Source: Zoogloeaceae bacterium
Lineage (GTDB): Bacteria; Pseudomonadota; Gammaproteobacteria; Burkholderiales; Rhodocyclaceae
Length of the DNA: 9,272 nt
Reading direction: 5' to 3'
Assembly (NCBI GenBank): GCA_031273145.1
Contig: JAISSL010000076.1
Location: 1-9,272 of the forward strand
Positions within the stretch are counted from its first letter, which is position 1, and every line of letters begins with the position of its first letter. A program made the position numbers and the translations under genes. The notes beneath the pieces are model-generated. The model was not told the origin of the DNA, searched no databases, and saw only the letters and a list, made by a program, of their open reading frames with translations. Positions 1 to 5,554 of this stretch are shown here, piece after piece.

Positions 1-145
1 AGGATTCTTCCACGACCCAATCAATCCGCGCCGCCGGAAAGTGGAGAAGCAGGTCGCTTACAACCGGCAGATTGTGGATGACATCCCCCATCGAGGAAGT
101 CTTAATGAGCAGAATGCGTGGGGCGGCGGGAAAATTGGGCATCAT
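1..145 (-). CDS. waaC: Lipopolysaccharide heptosyltransferase I, N-terminal fragment (cut by the window start)
   Basis: Reading the minus strand from ATG at 145 gives 48 codons with no stop before the window edge. After about ten leader residues it reads ILLIKTSSMGDVIHNLPVV, and it ends at IDWVVEES. This is the N-terminal signature of the GT9 enzyme WaaC (RfaC), which transfers the first L-glycero-D-manno-heptose from ADP-heptose to Kdo2-lipid A on the cytoplasmic face of the inner membrane. The K-T/S-S-M-G-D segment is the family's N-terminal loop. Two ATGs stand side by side (145 and 142), and no clear Shine-Dalgarno precedes either. Only 8 bases separate it from the stop of the NHL lipoprotein upstream, so it is probably cotranscribed and perhaps translationally coupled. 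WaaF and other GT9 members share the fold, but this wording fits WaaC best. The rest of the protein lies outside the window. Confidence 0.9.
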   Translation of the reverse strand, partial: MMPNFPAAPRILLIKTSSMGDVIHNLPVVSDLLLHFPAARIDWVVEES

Positions 146-153
146 GGTAAAAC

Positions 154-927
154 TTACGGGCGGCGGAATTCGATTTTGCGGATGCGGTGGTTATTCGCAT
201 CTGTCACATAGAGGTTGCCTGCCGCGTCAATCGCAATTCCATAAGGGTAATAAAACTGTGCAGAGTCTCCCTCACCATCGGCAAAGCCTGACTTGCCGCT
301 ACCCGCAAGGGTACTGACTTTTCCCTCTGGCGATACCTTGCGGATGCGGTTGTTCTCCATATCTGCCACATAGAGGTTCCCCGTCGCGTCAATTACAATG
401 CGAGAAGGGCGATTAAACTGTGCAGCATTTCCCTGCCCGTCTGCAAATCCTTTCTCGCCACCTGCGAAAGTGCTGACAATGCCCTTTGGCGTCACCTTGC
501 GGATGCGGTGGTTCGACGCATCCGCCACATAGAGGTTACCCGCCGCGTCAATTGCGATGCCATAAGAGTAGCCAAATTGTGCAGAGTATCCCTCACCATC
601 GGCAAAGCCCTCCTTGCCGCTGCCTGCAAGGGTGCTGACCATGACCATTTCATCCTGGACAATCGCCTCGTCGCCCTTGCCCGCAAGGATGCTGACCATG
701 ACCGTTTCATCCGGGACAACCGCCTCGTCGCCCTTGCCCGCAAGGATGCTGACCATGACCGTTTCATCCGGGACAACCGCCTCGTCGTCGTTGCCCGCAA
801 GGGTATTGACAATGACCGTTTCATCCGGGACAACCGCCTCGTCCGAAGAAGGTTCTCCCACGCAAGCCGACAATACCGCCAGTATTGCGATTACGATTCC
901 TGTCTTGATGGATTGGCTCAGTTTCAT
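154..927 (-). CDS. NHL-repeat lipoprotein with an N-terminal tandem-repeat stalk
   Basis: The product has 257 residues. Residues 1-22 form a lipoprotein signal: a K-containing start, a hydrophobic core IVIAILAV, and the lipobox L19-S20-A21-C22. V23 follows the Cys, so there is no inner-membrane retention Asp at +2 and outer-membrane anchoring is likely. Residues 29-104 are four tandem 19-residue units of the DEAVVPDETVMVSILAGKG type. Residues 97-257 are three NHL blades of 53-54 residues, each running VSTxAG, then GFADGxG, AAQF or SAQF, IDAxGNLYVxD and NRIRK or HRIRK. NHL blades build beta-propellers that bind proteins, sugars or other ligands. Full propellers usually have five or six blades, so three suggests oligomerisation or a cut-down protein. 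AGGAG lies 5 bases upstream of the ATG. No enzymatic residues are recognisable and the substrate or partner is unknown. The gene sits between the Rieske oxygenase and waaC. Confidence 0.88.
   Translation of the reverse strand: MKLSQSIKTGIVIAILAVLSACVGEPSSDEAVVPDETVIVNTLAGNDDEAVVPDETVMVSILAGKGDEAVVPDETVMVSILAGKGDEAIVQDEMVMVSTLAGSGKEGFADGEGYSAQFGYSYGIAIDAAGNLYVADASNHRIRKVTPKGIVSTFAGGEKGFADGQGNAAQFNRPSRIVIDATGNLYVADMENNRIRKVSPEGKVSTLAGSGKSGFADGEGDSAQFYYPYGIAIDAAGNLYVTDANNHRIRKIEFRRP
157..639 (-). repeat. Three tandem NHL-blade repeats (about 160 bp each)
   Basis: Within the lipoprotein gene, codons 97-150, 151-203 and 204-257 encode successive blades. Blades 1 and 3 are very alike at the DNA level: both carry the stretch CCATAAG.GTA, then TGTGCAGAGT, then CCCTCACCATCGGCAAAGCC. 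This points to fairly recent duplication within the gene. The middle blade is one codon shorter and more diverged (NRPSRIVIDATG in place of YSYGIAIDAAG or YPYGIAIDAAG). Confidence 0.8.
616..843 (-). repeat. Four tandem 57-bp in-frame repeats
   Basis: The four units occupy 787-843, 730-786, 673-729 and 616-672, counted from the N-terminal end of the protein. The two middle units are identical over all 57 bases. The outer two differ at scattered positions: the first ends in NTLAGND, and the last reads DEAIVQDEM and ends in STLAGSG. The length is a multiple of three, so gain or loss of a unit keeps the frame. The VxxLAG part of each unit resembles the first strand of the NHL blades that follow, so the array may have been seeded from a blade edge. 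Confidence 0.95.
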
Positions 928-932
928 AAAAG

Positions 933-937
933 CTCCT
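933..937 (-). promoter_or_regulatory. Ribosome binding site of the NHL lipoprotein
   Basis: The minus strand reads AGGAG CTTTT ATG, a clean Shine-Dalgarno with a 5-base spacer. It begins only 3 bases after the foot of the hairpin at 941-983, so folding of that hairpin could affect ribosome access. Confidence 0.75.
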
Positions 938-940
938 GGT

Positions 941-983
941 GTCTTGCAGATGGCAATTGAAAAACCATTGCGCTCTGCAAGAC
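941..983 (-). promoter_or_regulatory. Long imperfect hairpin between the Rieske and NHL genes
   Basis: GTCTTGCAGA at 941-950 is a perfect reverse complement of TCTGCAAGAC at 974-983. Inside it, past a 2x2 mismatch, GCAAT (953-957) pairs with ATTGC (967-971) around a 9-base loop. The hairpin begins 2 bases after the Rieske stop codon and ends just before the lipoprotein ribosome binding site. On the minus strand no uridine run follows directly (ACCAGGAGCTTTT), so it is not a textbook intrinsic terminator. It could be a weak terminator, an mRNA-stabilising 3' end of the Rieske message, or a control on lipoprotein translation. Confidence 0.6.
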
Positions 984-985
984 CA

Positions 986-2110
986 TCAGTAGCGCGCGGT
1001 CAGGATGGGTTTACCCATCATCCGCCGATAGAACTCATGGAAATGCCGCATCCCGTCTTCCGTCGGGCTTTGGTAGGGGCCGACCTCATTGCGCCCCTCG
1101 CATTCCAGCGCCATGCGGCCTCTGTCCATGCGCTCGCCAATGTCGTCATCCTCAAGCACGGTTTCCATATACGCCGCCTGTTCGGCCTCGACAAATTCAC
1201 GCTCGAAATTGACAATCTCTTCCGGGTAGTAGAATTCCACCACGTTCAGGGTTTGATGCAACCCGCGCGGCCATACCGTTGACACCACCAGCGTACCCGG
1301 ATACCACTCAACCATGATGTTCGGATAGTAGGTGAGCCAGACCGCGCCTTGCGGCAGGGTTTGACCCTTGTCCGCATAATATTCGCGCACCACTTTCTGC
1401 CAACGCTCATAAACAGGCGAACCGGATTTCGTAAGAGGCGTAATCCCCACCTTCTGCACGGAATACCACTCCGCAAACTGCCAGGATAAGTCATCGCAGG
1501 TCACGAAATTGCCAAGCCCCGGATGGTAAGGCACCACATGGTAATCTTCCAGATAGACCTCAATGAAGGTTTTCCAGTTGTAATTGCATTCATGCAGTTC
1601 AACCCGGTCGAGCTTGTAGCCGGAAAAATCAAGAACCGACGCCAGTTCCATCCCCGCCAGATCGGCACTGGCTAAACGCGGCCCCTGAAAAAGAAGGCCA
1701 TGCCAGTTTTCCAGTTTTTTCCGGTCAAGATTGAGGCAGGGATTCTCTGGAAAATGCGGCGCGCCCACCAGTTCGCCTGCCGTATCGTAAGTCCAGCGAT
1801 GAATCGGACAGACCAGATTGCCCTCCAGCTTACCCGAACCTTGCAGCATGATGGCCTGCCTGTGGCGGCAGATATTGGACATCAGCCAGTGATTCTCGTT
1901 CTGGTTCAGGATGAGTCTGCCGTGGTCGAACCAGTCAAGCGAACGGTAATTGCCGGACGCAGCCGCCATCAGGGCGTGCCCGACATAGCCAGGTCCCCCG
2001 TCAAAGAGCACCTTTTTCTCCAGCGCGTGAATCTGCGGGTCGAAATACCAGTCTATCGGCAACTGGGAAAGCGAGGGAGCTAACTGTAACTGCTCAACCA
2101 TGTCAACCAT
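986..2110 (-). CDS. Rieske non-haem iron oxygenase, alpha (terminal oxygenase) subunit
   Basis: The product has 374 residues, a normal length for this family. The Rieske [2Fe-2S] ligands are C81-R-H83 and C101-P-I-H104 in the N-terminal domain. The catalytic domain starts around N178-W-K and carries H191 and H196 as iron ligands (YHVVPYHPG). The likely third ligand is D321 in LEDDDIGERMDRG. The residue three before H191 is E188, where naphthalene dioxygenase has its bridging Asp; the carnitine oxygenase CntA is known to use Glu there. Such enzymes insert oxygen into, or demethylate, aromatic or quaternary-amine substrates using electrons from a separate reductase. No reductase or beta subunit gene is in the window, so the substrate is open. 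The first of two nearby ATGs is chosen because GGAGGT lies 5 bases upstream. The gene follows pepP after about 94 bases and may have its own promoter. Confidence 0.92.
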   Translation of the reverse strand: MVDMVEQLQLAPSLSQLPIDWYFDPQIHALEKKVLFDGGPGYVGHALMAAASGNYRSLDWFDHGRLILNQNENHWLMSNICRHRQAIMLQGSGKLEGNLVCPIHRWTYDTAGELVGAPHFPENPCLNLDRKKLENWHGLLFQGPRLASADLAGMELASVLDFSGYKLDRVELHECNYNWKTFIEVYLEDYHVVPYHPGLGNFVTCDDLSWQFAEWYSVQKVGITPLTKSGSPVYERWQKVVREYYADKGQTLPQGAVWLTYYPNIMVEWYPGTLVVSTVWPRGLHQTLNVVEFYYPEEIVNFEREFVEAEQAAYMETVLEDDDIGERMDRGRMALECEGRNEVGPYQSPTEDGMRHFHEFYRRMMGKPILTARY

Positions 2111-2115
2111 GTCAC

Positions 2116-2121
2116 ACCTCC
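2116..2121 (-). promoter_or_regulatory. Ribosome binding site deciding the Rieske start
   Basis: The minus strand reads GGAGGT GTGAC ATG. The 5-base spacer favours ATG at 2110 over the second in-frame ATG at 2101, which would stand 14 bases away. Confidence 0.75.
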
Positions 2122-2204
2122 AATGAGTTCTGGGTTTATCCGGGAAAAATAGTATCGAAAACGATCATTTTACCGCCAGATACAAAAAAATCAGGAATTT
2201 TGCT

Positions 2205-3518
2205 TTATGTCCGCATAACAGCTTCAATTTCCGCAACGCTTTTGGGCACATGAGTGTAAACCTCTACGCCGGTCGCGGCCACCAGCAGGTCATCCTCAAT
2301 GCGAATCCCAATCCCGGCAAGCCCCGCTGCCGCTTCCGGCAGTTCGGGCGAGGCGGCAATATAAAGCCCCGGCTCGCACGTCAGTACCATGCCGGGTTTA
2401 AGCTCAGGCCAGGATTCCCTGCCCTCTGCATCCGTCCTTTTCAAAAAACCGACATCGTGCACGTCCAGCCCCAGCCAGTGCCCGGTATTGTGCATGTAAA
2501 ACGGGCGGTAGGCGTGGCTTTCAAGGATGCCATCCAGACTTCCGGTCAGCAGGCCAAGGTCGAGCATCCCCTGTGCCAGTACCCGAACGGCGGCTTCATG
2601 CGGCTGGTTCAGGAACACGCCGGGTCGGGTCGCGGCAATGGCGGCTGCCTGCGCGGCCAGAACAATTTCATAGCAATCCTTCTGCGCCGCCGTAAACCGG
2701 CCATTGACCGGAAAGGTGCGGGTAATATCGGCGGCGTAACCCTCAAATTCGCAACCGGCATCAATCAGGACGAGATCGCCATCGGCAAGCGCGCGGTCAT
2801 TCTGCGTGTAATGCAGGACGCAGGCATTCGCGCCCCCAGCAACGATTGGGTTGTAGGCATGACCGCTTGCGCCCTGACGGCGGAATTCATGGGTTAACTC
2901 CGCTTCCAGCGCGTATTCCATCATCCCCGGCTGACAAGCCTTCAGCGCCTGTAAATGTCCGGCGGCGGTGATTTCGGCAGCGCGGCGCATCCGCGCAATT
3001 TCCGCTTCATCCTTCACCATCCGCATCATATCCAGAACTTCGCGCCAGTCATGGAGATGGGCGGGGATGCACTTTCCGGGATGGCTCAGGTCACGCGCGG
3101 CCTTGAGCGCCGCCAGAATGCGGGTATCCCATTCGCTATCCATCCCCAACGCGCACCAGAGGGCAGACCGGTTCAGAAGCAGTTCCGGCAATCTGTTTGC
3201 CAATTCCCCAATCGGATAAGCCTCATCCATCCCGAAAACCTCGCGGGCGGCCTCCGTGCCATAGCGAAATCCTGTCCAGAGTTCCCGATCGGCATCCTTT
3301 TCCCGACAAAACAGGATGGAACGCCCGTCCGCCACGACCAGTACCGCCTCCGGCTCAGGAAAGCCGGTGAGATACCAGAAATAGGAATCAGGCCGGTAAG
3401 GATAGGCATTGTCCCGGTTGCGGAATTTTTCCCGCGCAGTCGGCACGATGGCAATGCCATTGCCCACCGCCTGAACAAAGGCGGCGCGTCGCTCCCGGAA
3501 AAAGGCGCCATCACGCAT
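2205..3518 (-). CDS. pepP: Xaa-Pro aminopeptidase (aminopeptidase P)
   Basis: The 437-residue product is close to the 441 of E. coli PepP and aligns along its whole length. This cytoplasmic M24B dimetal peptidase removes the N-terminal residue from peptides whose second residue is proline. The N-terminal domain carries AYPYRPDSYFWYLTGFPEPEAVLV (residues 38-61). The C-terminal pita-bread domain carries the metal ligands D253 and D264 (LIDAGCEF...ADITRTFPVNG), H347 (GHWLGLDVHDVG), E382 (LTCEPGLY) and E408 (GIRIEDD), with H236, H343 and H354 at the supporting catalytic positions. All expected residues are present. The start overlaps the murU end by 8 bases and has no strong Shine-Dalgarno, so translation is probably coupled to murU. 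In E. coli pepP is followed by ubiH; here a Rieske oxygenase follows. Confidence 0.96.
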   Translation of the reverse strand: MRDGAFFRERRAAFVQAVGNGIAIVPTAREKFRNRDNAYPYRPDSYFWYLTGFPEPEAVLVVADGRSILFCREKDADRELWTGFRYGTEAAREVFGMDEAYPIGELANRLPELLLNRSALWCALGMDSEWDTRILAALKAARDLSHPGKCIPAHLHDWREVLDMMRMVKDEAEIARMRRAAEITAAGHLQALKACQPGMMEYALEAELTHEFRRQGASGHAYNPIVAGGANACVLHYTQNDRALADGDLVLIDAGCEFEGYAADITRTFPVNGRFTAAQKDCYEIVLAAQAAAIAATRPGVFLNQPHEAAVRVLAQGMLDLGLLTGSLDGILESHAYRPFYMHNTGHWLGLDVHDVGFLKRTDAEGRESWPELKPGMVLTCEPGLYIAASPELPEAAAGLAGIGIRIEDDLLVAATGVEVYTHVPKSVAEIEAVMRT

Positions 3519-4284
3519 CGGGAACCAGGGCGGCAGGGCTTTCGGCTTCCGACGGCACCGACGTTTCCGGTGTCGCCGATGTTTCCTGTGTTACCGGCGT
3601 TGCCGGCGCTACGCTGCTCAGCCGTCTATCCAGGTCGTAGAGCTGCTCAGGCGTTCCAACATTGAACCAAAGTCCTCGATGAAGTTCGCCGCCAACCTGC
3701 CCTTTGGACACCACATCATGCAGAAGCGGCGCAAGGCGGGCGGGCGTATCGGGATCGAGCGACTTGAACAGGAGCGGGGAATAGAGGCCGATCCCGGCAT
3801 AGGTCAGACGATTCTCGCCGTAATCCTGCACCATGCCCTGCTTGTTCAGGCAAAAATCGCCTTCCGGGTGGTAGGAAGGGTTATCCACCAGCACCAGATG
3901 CGCCAGCTTGTTCGCCATTGGAATCGTGTTGGCGGATTCCAGCGGCCAGTCGCAGAACACATCGGCATTGATGACGAGGAAGGGATATTCGCCCAGAAGC
4001 GGCAGGACATGCGCGATACCGCCCGCCGTTTCCAGTGGAACCGGCGGTTCCTGGGAATACACGATGGACATGTTCCAACGCGAACCGTTGCCGAGCGCAT
4101 CCTGAATCTGTCCACCCAGATGGGAAAGGTTGATGACGACATGGTAAAACCCGGCTTTTGAAAGCCGTTCGAGATGCCAGACGATCAGCGGTTTGCCGCC
4201 GACCGGCAACAGCGCCTTGGGGGTAAGTTCCGTGAGCGGGCGCATCCGCTCGCCACGCCCTGCCGCCAGAATCATGACACGCAT
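3511..4284 (-). CDS. murU: N-acetylmuramate-1-phosphate uridylyltransferase
   Basis: The product has 257 residues. The nucleotidyltransferase signature is at the start (MILAAGRGERMRPLT, residues 4-18), followed by P22-K23-A-L-L-P-V. INADVF at 105-110 supplies the metal-binding D108, and ETAGGI (85-90) and NVGTPEQL (208-215) match the family. MurU turns MurNAc-1-phosphate plus UTP into UDP-MurNAc, bypassing the de novo, fosfomycin-sensitive route. The amgK neighbour, which makes the substrate, supports MurU over other sugar-1-phosphate nucleotidyltransferases. The frame stays open another 104 codons upstream to an ATG at 4596, but that stretch overlaps amgK and is not protein-like; GGAGAA 6 bases before 4284 fixes the start. 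Odd feature: residues 223-257 form a Pro/Thr/Ser/Glu/Ala-rich tail, absent from the roughly 223-residue Pseudomonas enzyme. Confidence 0.9.
   Translation of the reverse strand: MRVMILAAGRGERMRPLTELTPKALLPVGGKPLIVWHLERLSKAGFYHVVINLSHLGGQIQDALGNGSRWNMSIVYSQEPPVPLETAGGIAHVLPLLGEYPFLVINADVFCDWPLESANTIPMANKLAHLVLVDNPSYHPEGDFCLNKQGMVQDYGENRLTYAGIGLYSPLLFKSLDPDTPARLAPLLHDVVSKGQVGGELHRGLWFNVGTPEQLYDLDRRLSSVAPATPVTQETSATPETSVPSEAESPAALVPDA
3559..3612 (-). repeat. Imperfect 18-bp repeats encoding the MurU tail
   Basis: Codons 225-242 of murU read VAPATP, VTQETS, ATPETS, three hexapeptide-length units. At DNA level the related blocks GACGTTTCCGGTGTCGCC and GATGTTTCCTGTGTTACC are clear, and the third is more diverged. 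This points to a disordered extension grown by short tandem duplication. Confidence 0.6.
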
Positions 4285-4290
4285 GATAAT

Positions 4291-4296
4291 TTCTCC
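4291..4296 (-). promoter_or_regulatory. Ribosome binding site deciding the murU start
   Basis: The minus strand reads GGAGAA ATTATC ATG before codon MRVMILAAG. The 6-base spacer supports ATG at 4284 over the far upstream in-frame ATG at 4596. Confidence 0.75.
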
Positions 4297-4308
4297 ATTT
4301 GAATCGTG

Positions 4309-4325
4309 GGGAGCCTTCGGCTCCC
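4309..4325 (-). promoter_or_regulatory. Stem-loop in the amgK-murU gap
   Basis: GGGAGCC (4309-4315) and GGCTCCC (4319-4325) form a perfect 7-bp GC-rich stem with a 3-base loop. It lies 12 bases upstream of the murU ribosome binding site in the 104-base gap between amgK and murU. No U-run follows on the minus strand, so a full terminator is unlikely; partial attenuation or RNA processing is possible. The same gap also holds GTCTTGC (4337-4343) and its reverse complement GCAAGAC (4376-4382), a weaker long-range pairing. Confidence 0.55.
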
Positions 4326-4388
4326 GGTTTTGCCTTGTCTTGCCTGCCCCCGCCAAGCCACCGCAAGGGAGAGAAGCAAGACCCATGT

Positions 4389-5480
4389 TTAAAAACTGTA
4401 CTGAACTGTCGTTTCCTTCTCTTCCAGCCGGTCGAAAATCGTAAGCAGAGGTTTCAACTCGCCATACCGGCTCGCGGTTTTGCGGACATAGCCGATAAAA
4501 CGCGGCAGATCGGCAAGGTAACGGGATTTGCCATCGCGGTAATAGAGGCGGCAGAAAATCCCCAGCACCTTCAGATGCCGTTGCAAGCCCATCCACTCAT
4601 AGGCGCGCCAAAAATCGCCAAAATCGGCATGGACGGGCAACGTCGCCGCGCGCGCCTTTTCCCAATAGCGAACCACCCAATCCAGTTCCTGTTCTTCGTC
4701 CCAGGAAATGAAAGCGTCGCGGAAGAGGGATACGACATCATACGTGATTGGCCCTTCCACTGCATCCTGAAAATCCAGGACGGCAGGCGTAATCGTCTCG
4801 CCCTTTTCCAGCAGCATCAGATTGCGCGGCATGAAATCGCGGTGCACGAAAACGCGCGGTTGCGCCAAGGCCGAATGCACAAGCGCCGCGAAGATGGCTT
4901 CCAGCGCGGCGGCTTCCTTTTCTTCCGGGGGACGCCCGAAATGCCGCCCCATGCACCATTCCGGGAACAAGGCCAATTCCCGGCGCAGCAGCGCCTCATC
5001 ATAAGGCGGCAACACGCCGGGACGAGTGCTGATCTGCCAGCGTATCAGCAAATCCAGCGCCGGACGCATCAGGGCACCGGCTCGTTCCGGGTCAGAGCCA
5101 AGCGCGGCGAGATAATCCACCCGCCCCAGGTCGGAGAGCAGGAGAAAGCCGTGTTCCAGATCTGCCTGTTCCACCACCGGGGCGGGAATGCCCGCTTCCG
5201 CAAACAAACCCGCCACCTGAACGAAGGGATGGCTATCTTCCTTGTCCGGCGGGGCATCCATCAGGATGCGGGTTTCTCCATTGGGAAACAGAAGGCGAAA
5301 ATAGCGGCGAAAACTGGCATCGGCAGAGGCCGACGCAATATCTATGGCGCTGGCGGGAACGCAAAAGTTCGGCGCAACCTGCGCGGCAACCCAGGCAAGC
5401 AGTTCTTCATCACGGAATGTTGTAGCGGTAAACGGCATTTCGCGGCGCGGTCTTGATGTAAAATTACGCGATTTTAGCAT
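4389..5480 (-). CDS. amgK: N-acetylmuramate/N-acetylglucosamine anomeric kinase
   Basis: The 363-residue product belongs to the aminoglycoside-phosphotransferase-like kinase fold. A nucleotide-loop region ASADASFRRYFRL lies at 51-63, followed by ILMDAPPDKED (72-82) and the hinge-like LLLSDLG (113-119). The catalytic loop is H213-R-D215-F-M-P-R-N220, and the metal-binding segment is LDFQDAVEGP with D236. AmgK phosphorylates the C1 hydroxyl of MurNAc (and GlcNAc), giving the substrate of MurU, whose gene is immediately downstream; that pairing makes the assignment firm despite the broad family. The start at 5480 has no strong Shine-Dalgarno. A second in-frame ATG at 5438, giving MPFTATTF, is a real alternative, since the first 14 residues (MLKSRNFTSR...) are basic and not obviously conserved. 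The gene is divergent from lptD. Confidence 0.9.
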   Translation of the reverse strand: MLKSRNFTSRPRREMPFTATTFRDEELLAWVAAQVAPNFCVPASAIDIASASADASFRRYFRLLFPNGETRILMDAPPDKEDSHPFVQVAGLFAEAGIPAPVVEQADLEHGFLLLSDLGRVDYLAALGSDPERAGALMRPALDLLIRWQISTRPGVLPPYDEALLRRELALFPEWCMGRHFGRPPEEKEAAALEAIFAALVHSALAQPRVFVHRDFMPRNLMLLEKGETITPAVLDFQDAVEGPITYDVVSLFRDAFISWDEEQELDWVVRYWEKARAATLPVHADFGDFWRAYEWMGLQRHLKVLGIFCRLYYRDGKSRYLADLPRFIGYVRKTASRYGELKPLLTIFDRLEEKETTVQYSF

Positions 5481-5507
5481 TGGCTTCTGTCAGTTTCCCT
5501 TAACCTG

Positions 5508-5537
5508 TTTAAATTTTGCCTTCGTTTTATTCATCAA
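5508..5537 (-). promoter_or_regulatory. Candidate promoter for amgK
   Basis: On the minus strand TTGATG (5537-5532) and TTTAAA (5513-5508) are separated by 18 bases. Each matches four of six bases of the housekeeping -35 and -10 hexamers. Transcription would start near 5500, about 20 bases before the amgK ATG. This 74-base divergent gap must also hold any lptD promoter, but I find no good match for one on the plus strand. Confidence 0.35.
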
Positions 5538-5554
5538 ACCTGGTACGAATTTTC

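Noticed and set aside
614..1282. Long plus-strand open frame (222 codons) antisense to the lipoprotein and Rieske genes; similar frames at 508-960 and 492-833
   Set aside because: The 57-bp repeat length keeps several frames open at once. The translations are low-complexity shadows of the repeat (PLPARMLTMTVSSGTT and similar), with no family resemblance.
154..2110. Rieske gene plus lipoprotein as a horizontally acquired island
   Set aside because: No transposase, integrase, tRNA, flanking direct repeats or obvious change in base use; gene spacing is operon-like.
2154..2194. Possible Rieske promoter (TAAAAT at 2172-2167) and the small inverted repeat ATCG-AAAA-CGAT at 2154-2165
   Set aside because: No -35 of acceptable quality at the right spacing, and 4-bp arms in an AT-rich gap are expected by chance.
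2184..2202. Possible terminator after pepP (AAAAT/ATTTT stem followed by a T run on the minus strand)
   Set aside because: The stem is five A-T pairs only, too weak for an intrinsic terminator.
4285..4596. 104-codon upstream extension of murU
   Set aside because: It overlaps amgK in another frame, is not protein-like, and a good ribosome binding site with the conserved MILAAGRG start sits at 4284.
5516..5554. TTG start for lptD giving 13 extra residues
   Set aside because: It would place MPSFYSSNLVRIF before an already complete signal peptide, and no ribosome binding site supports it.
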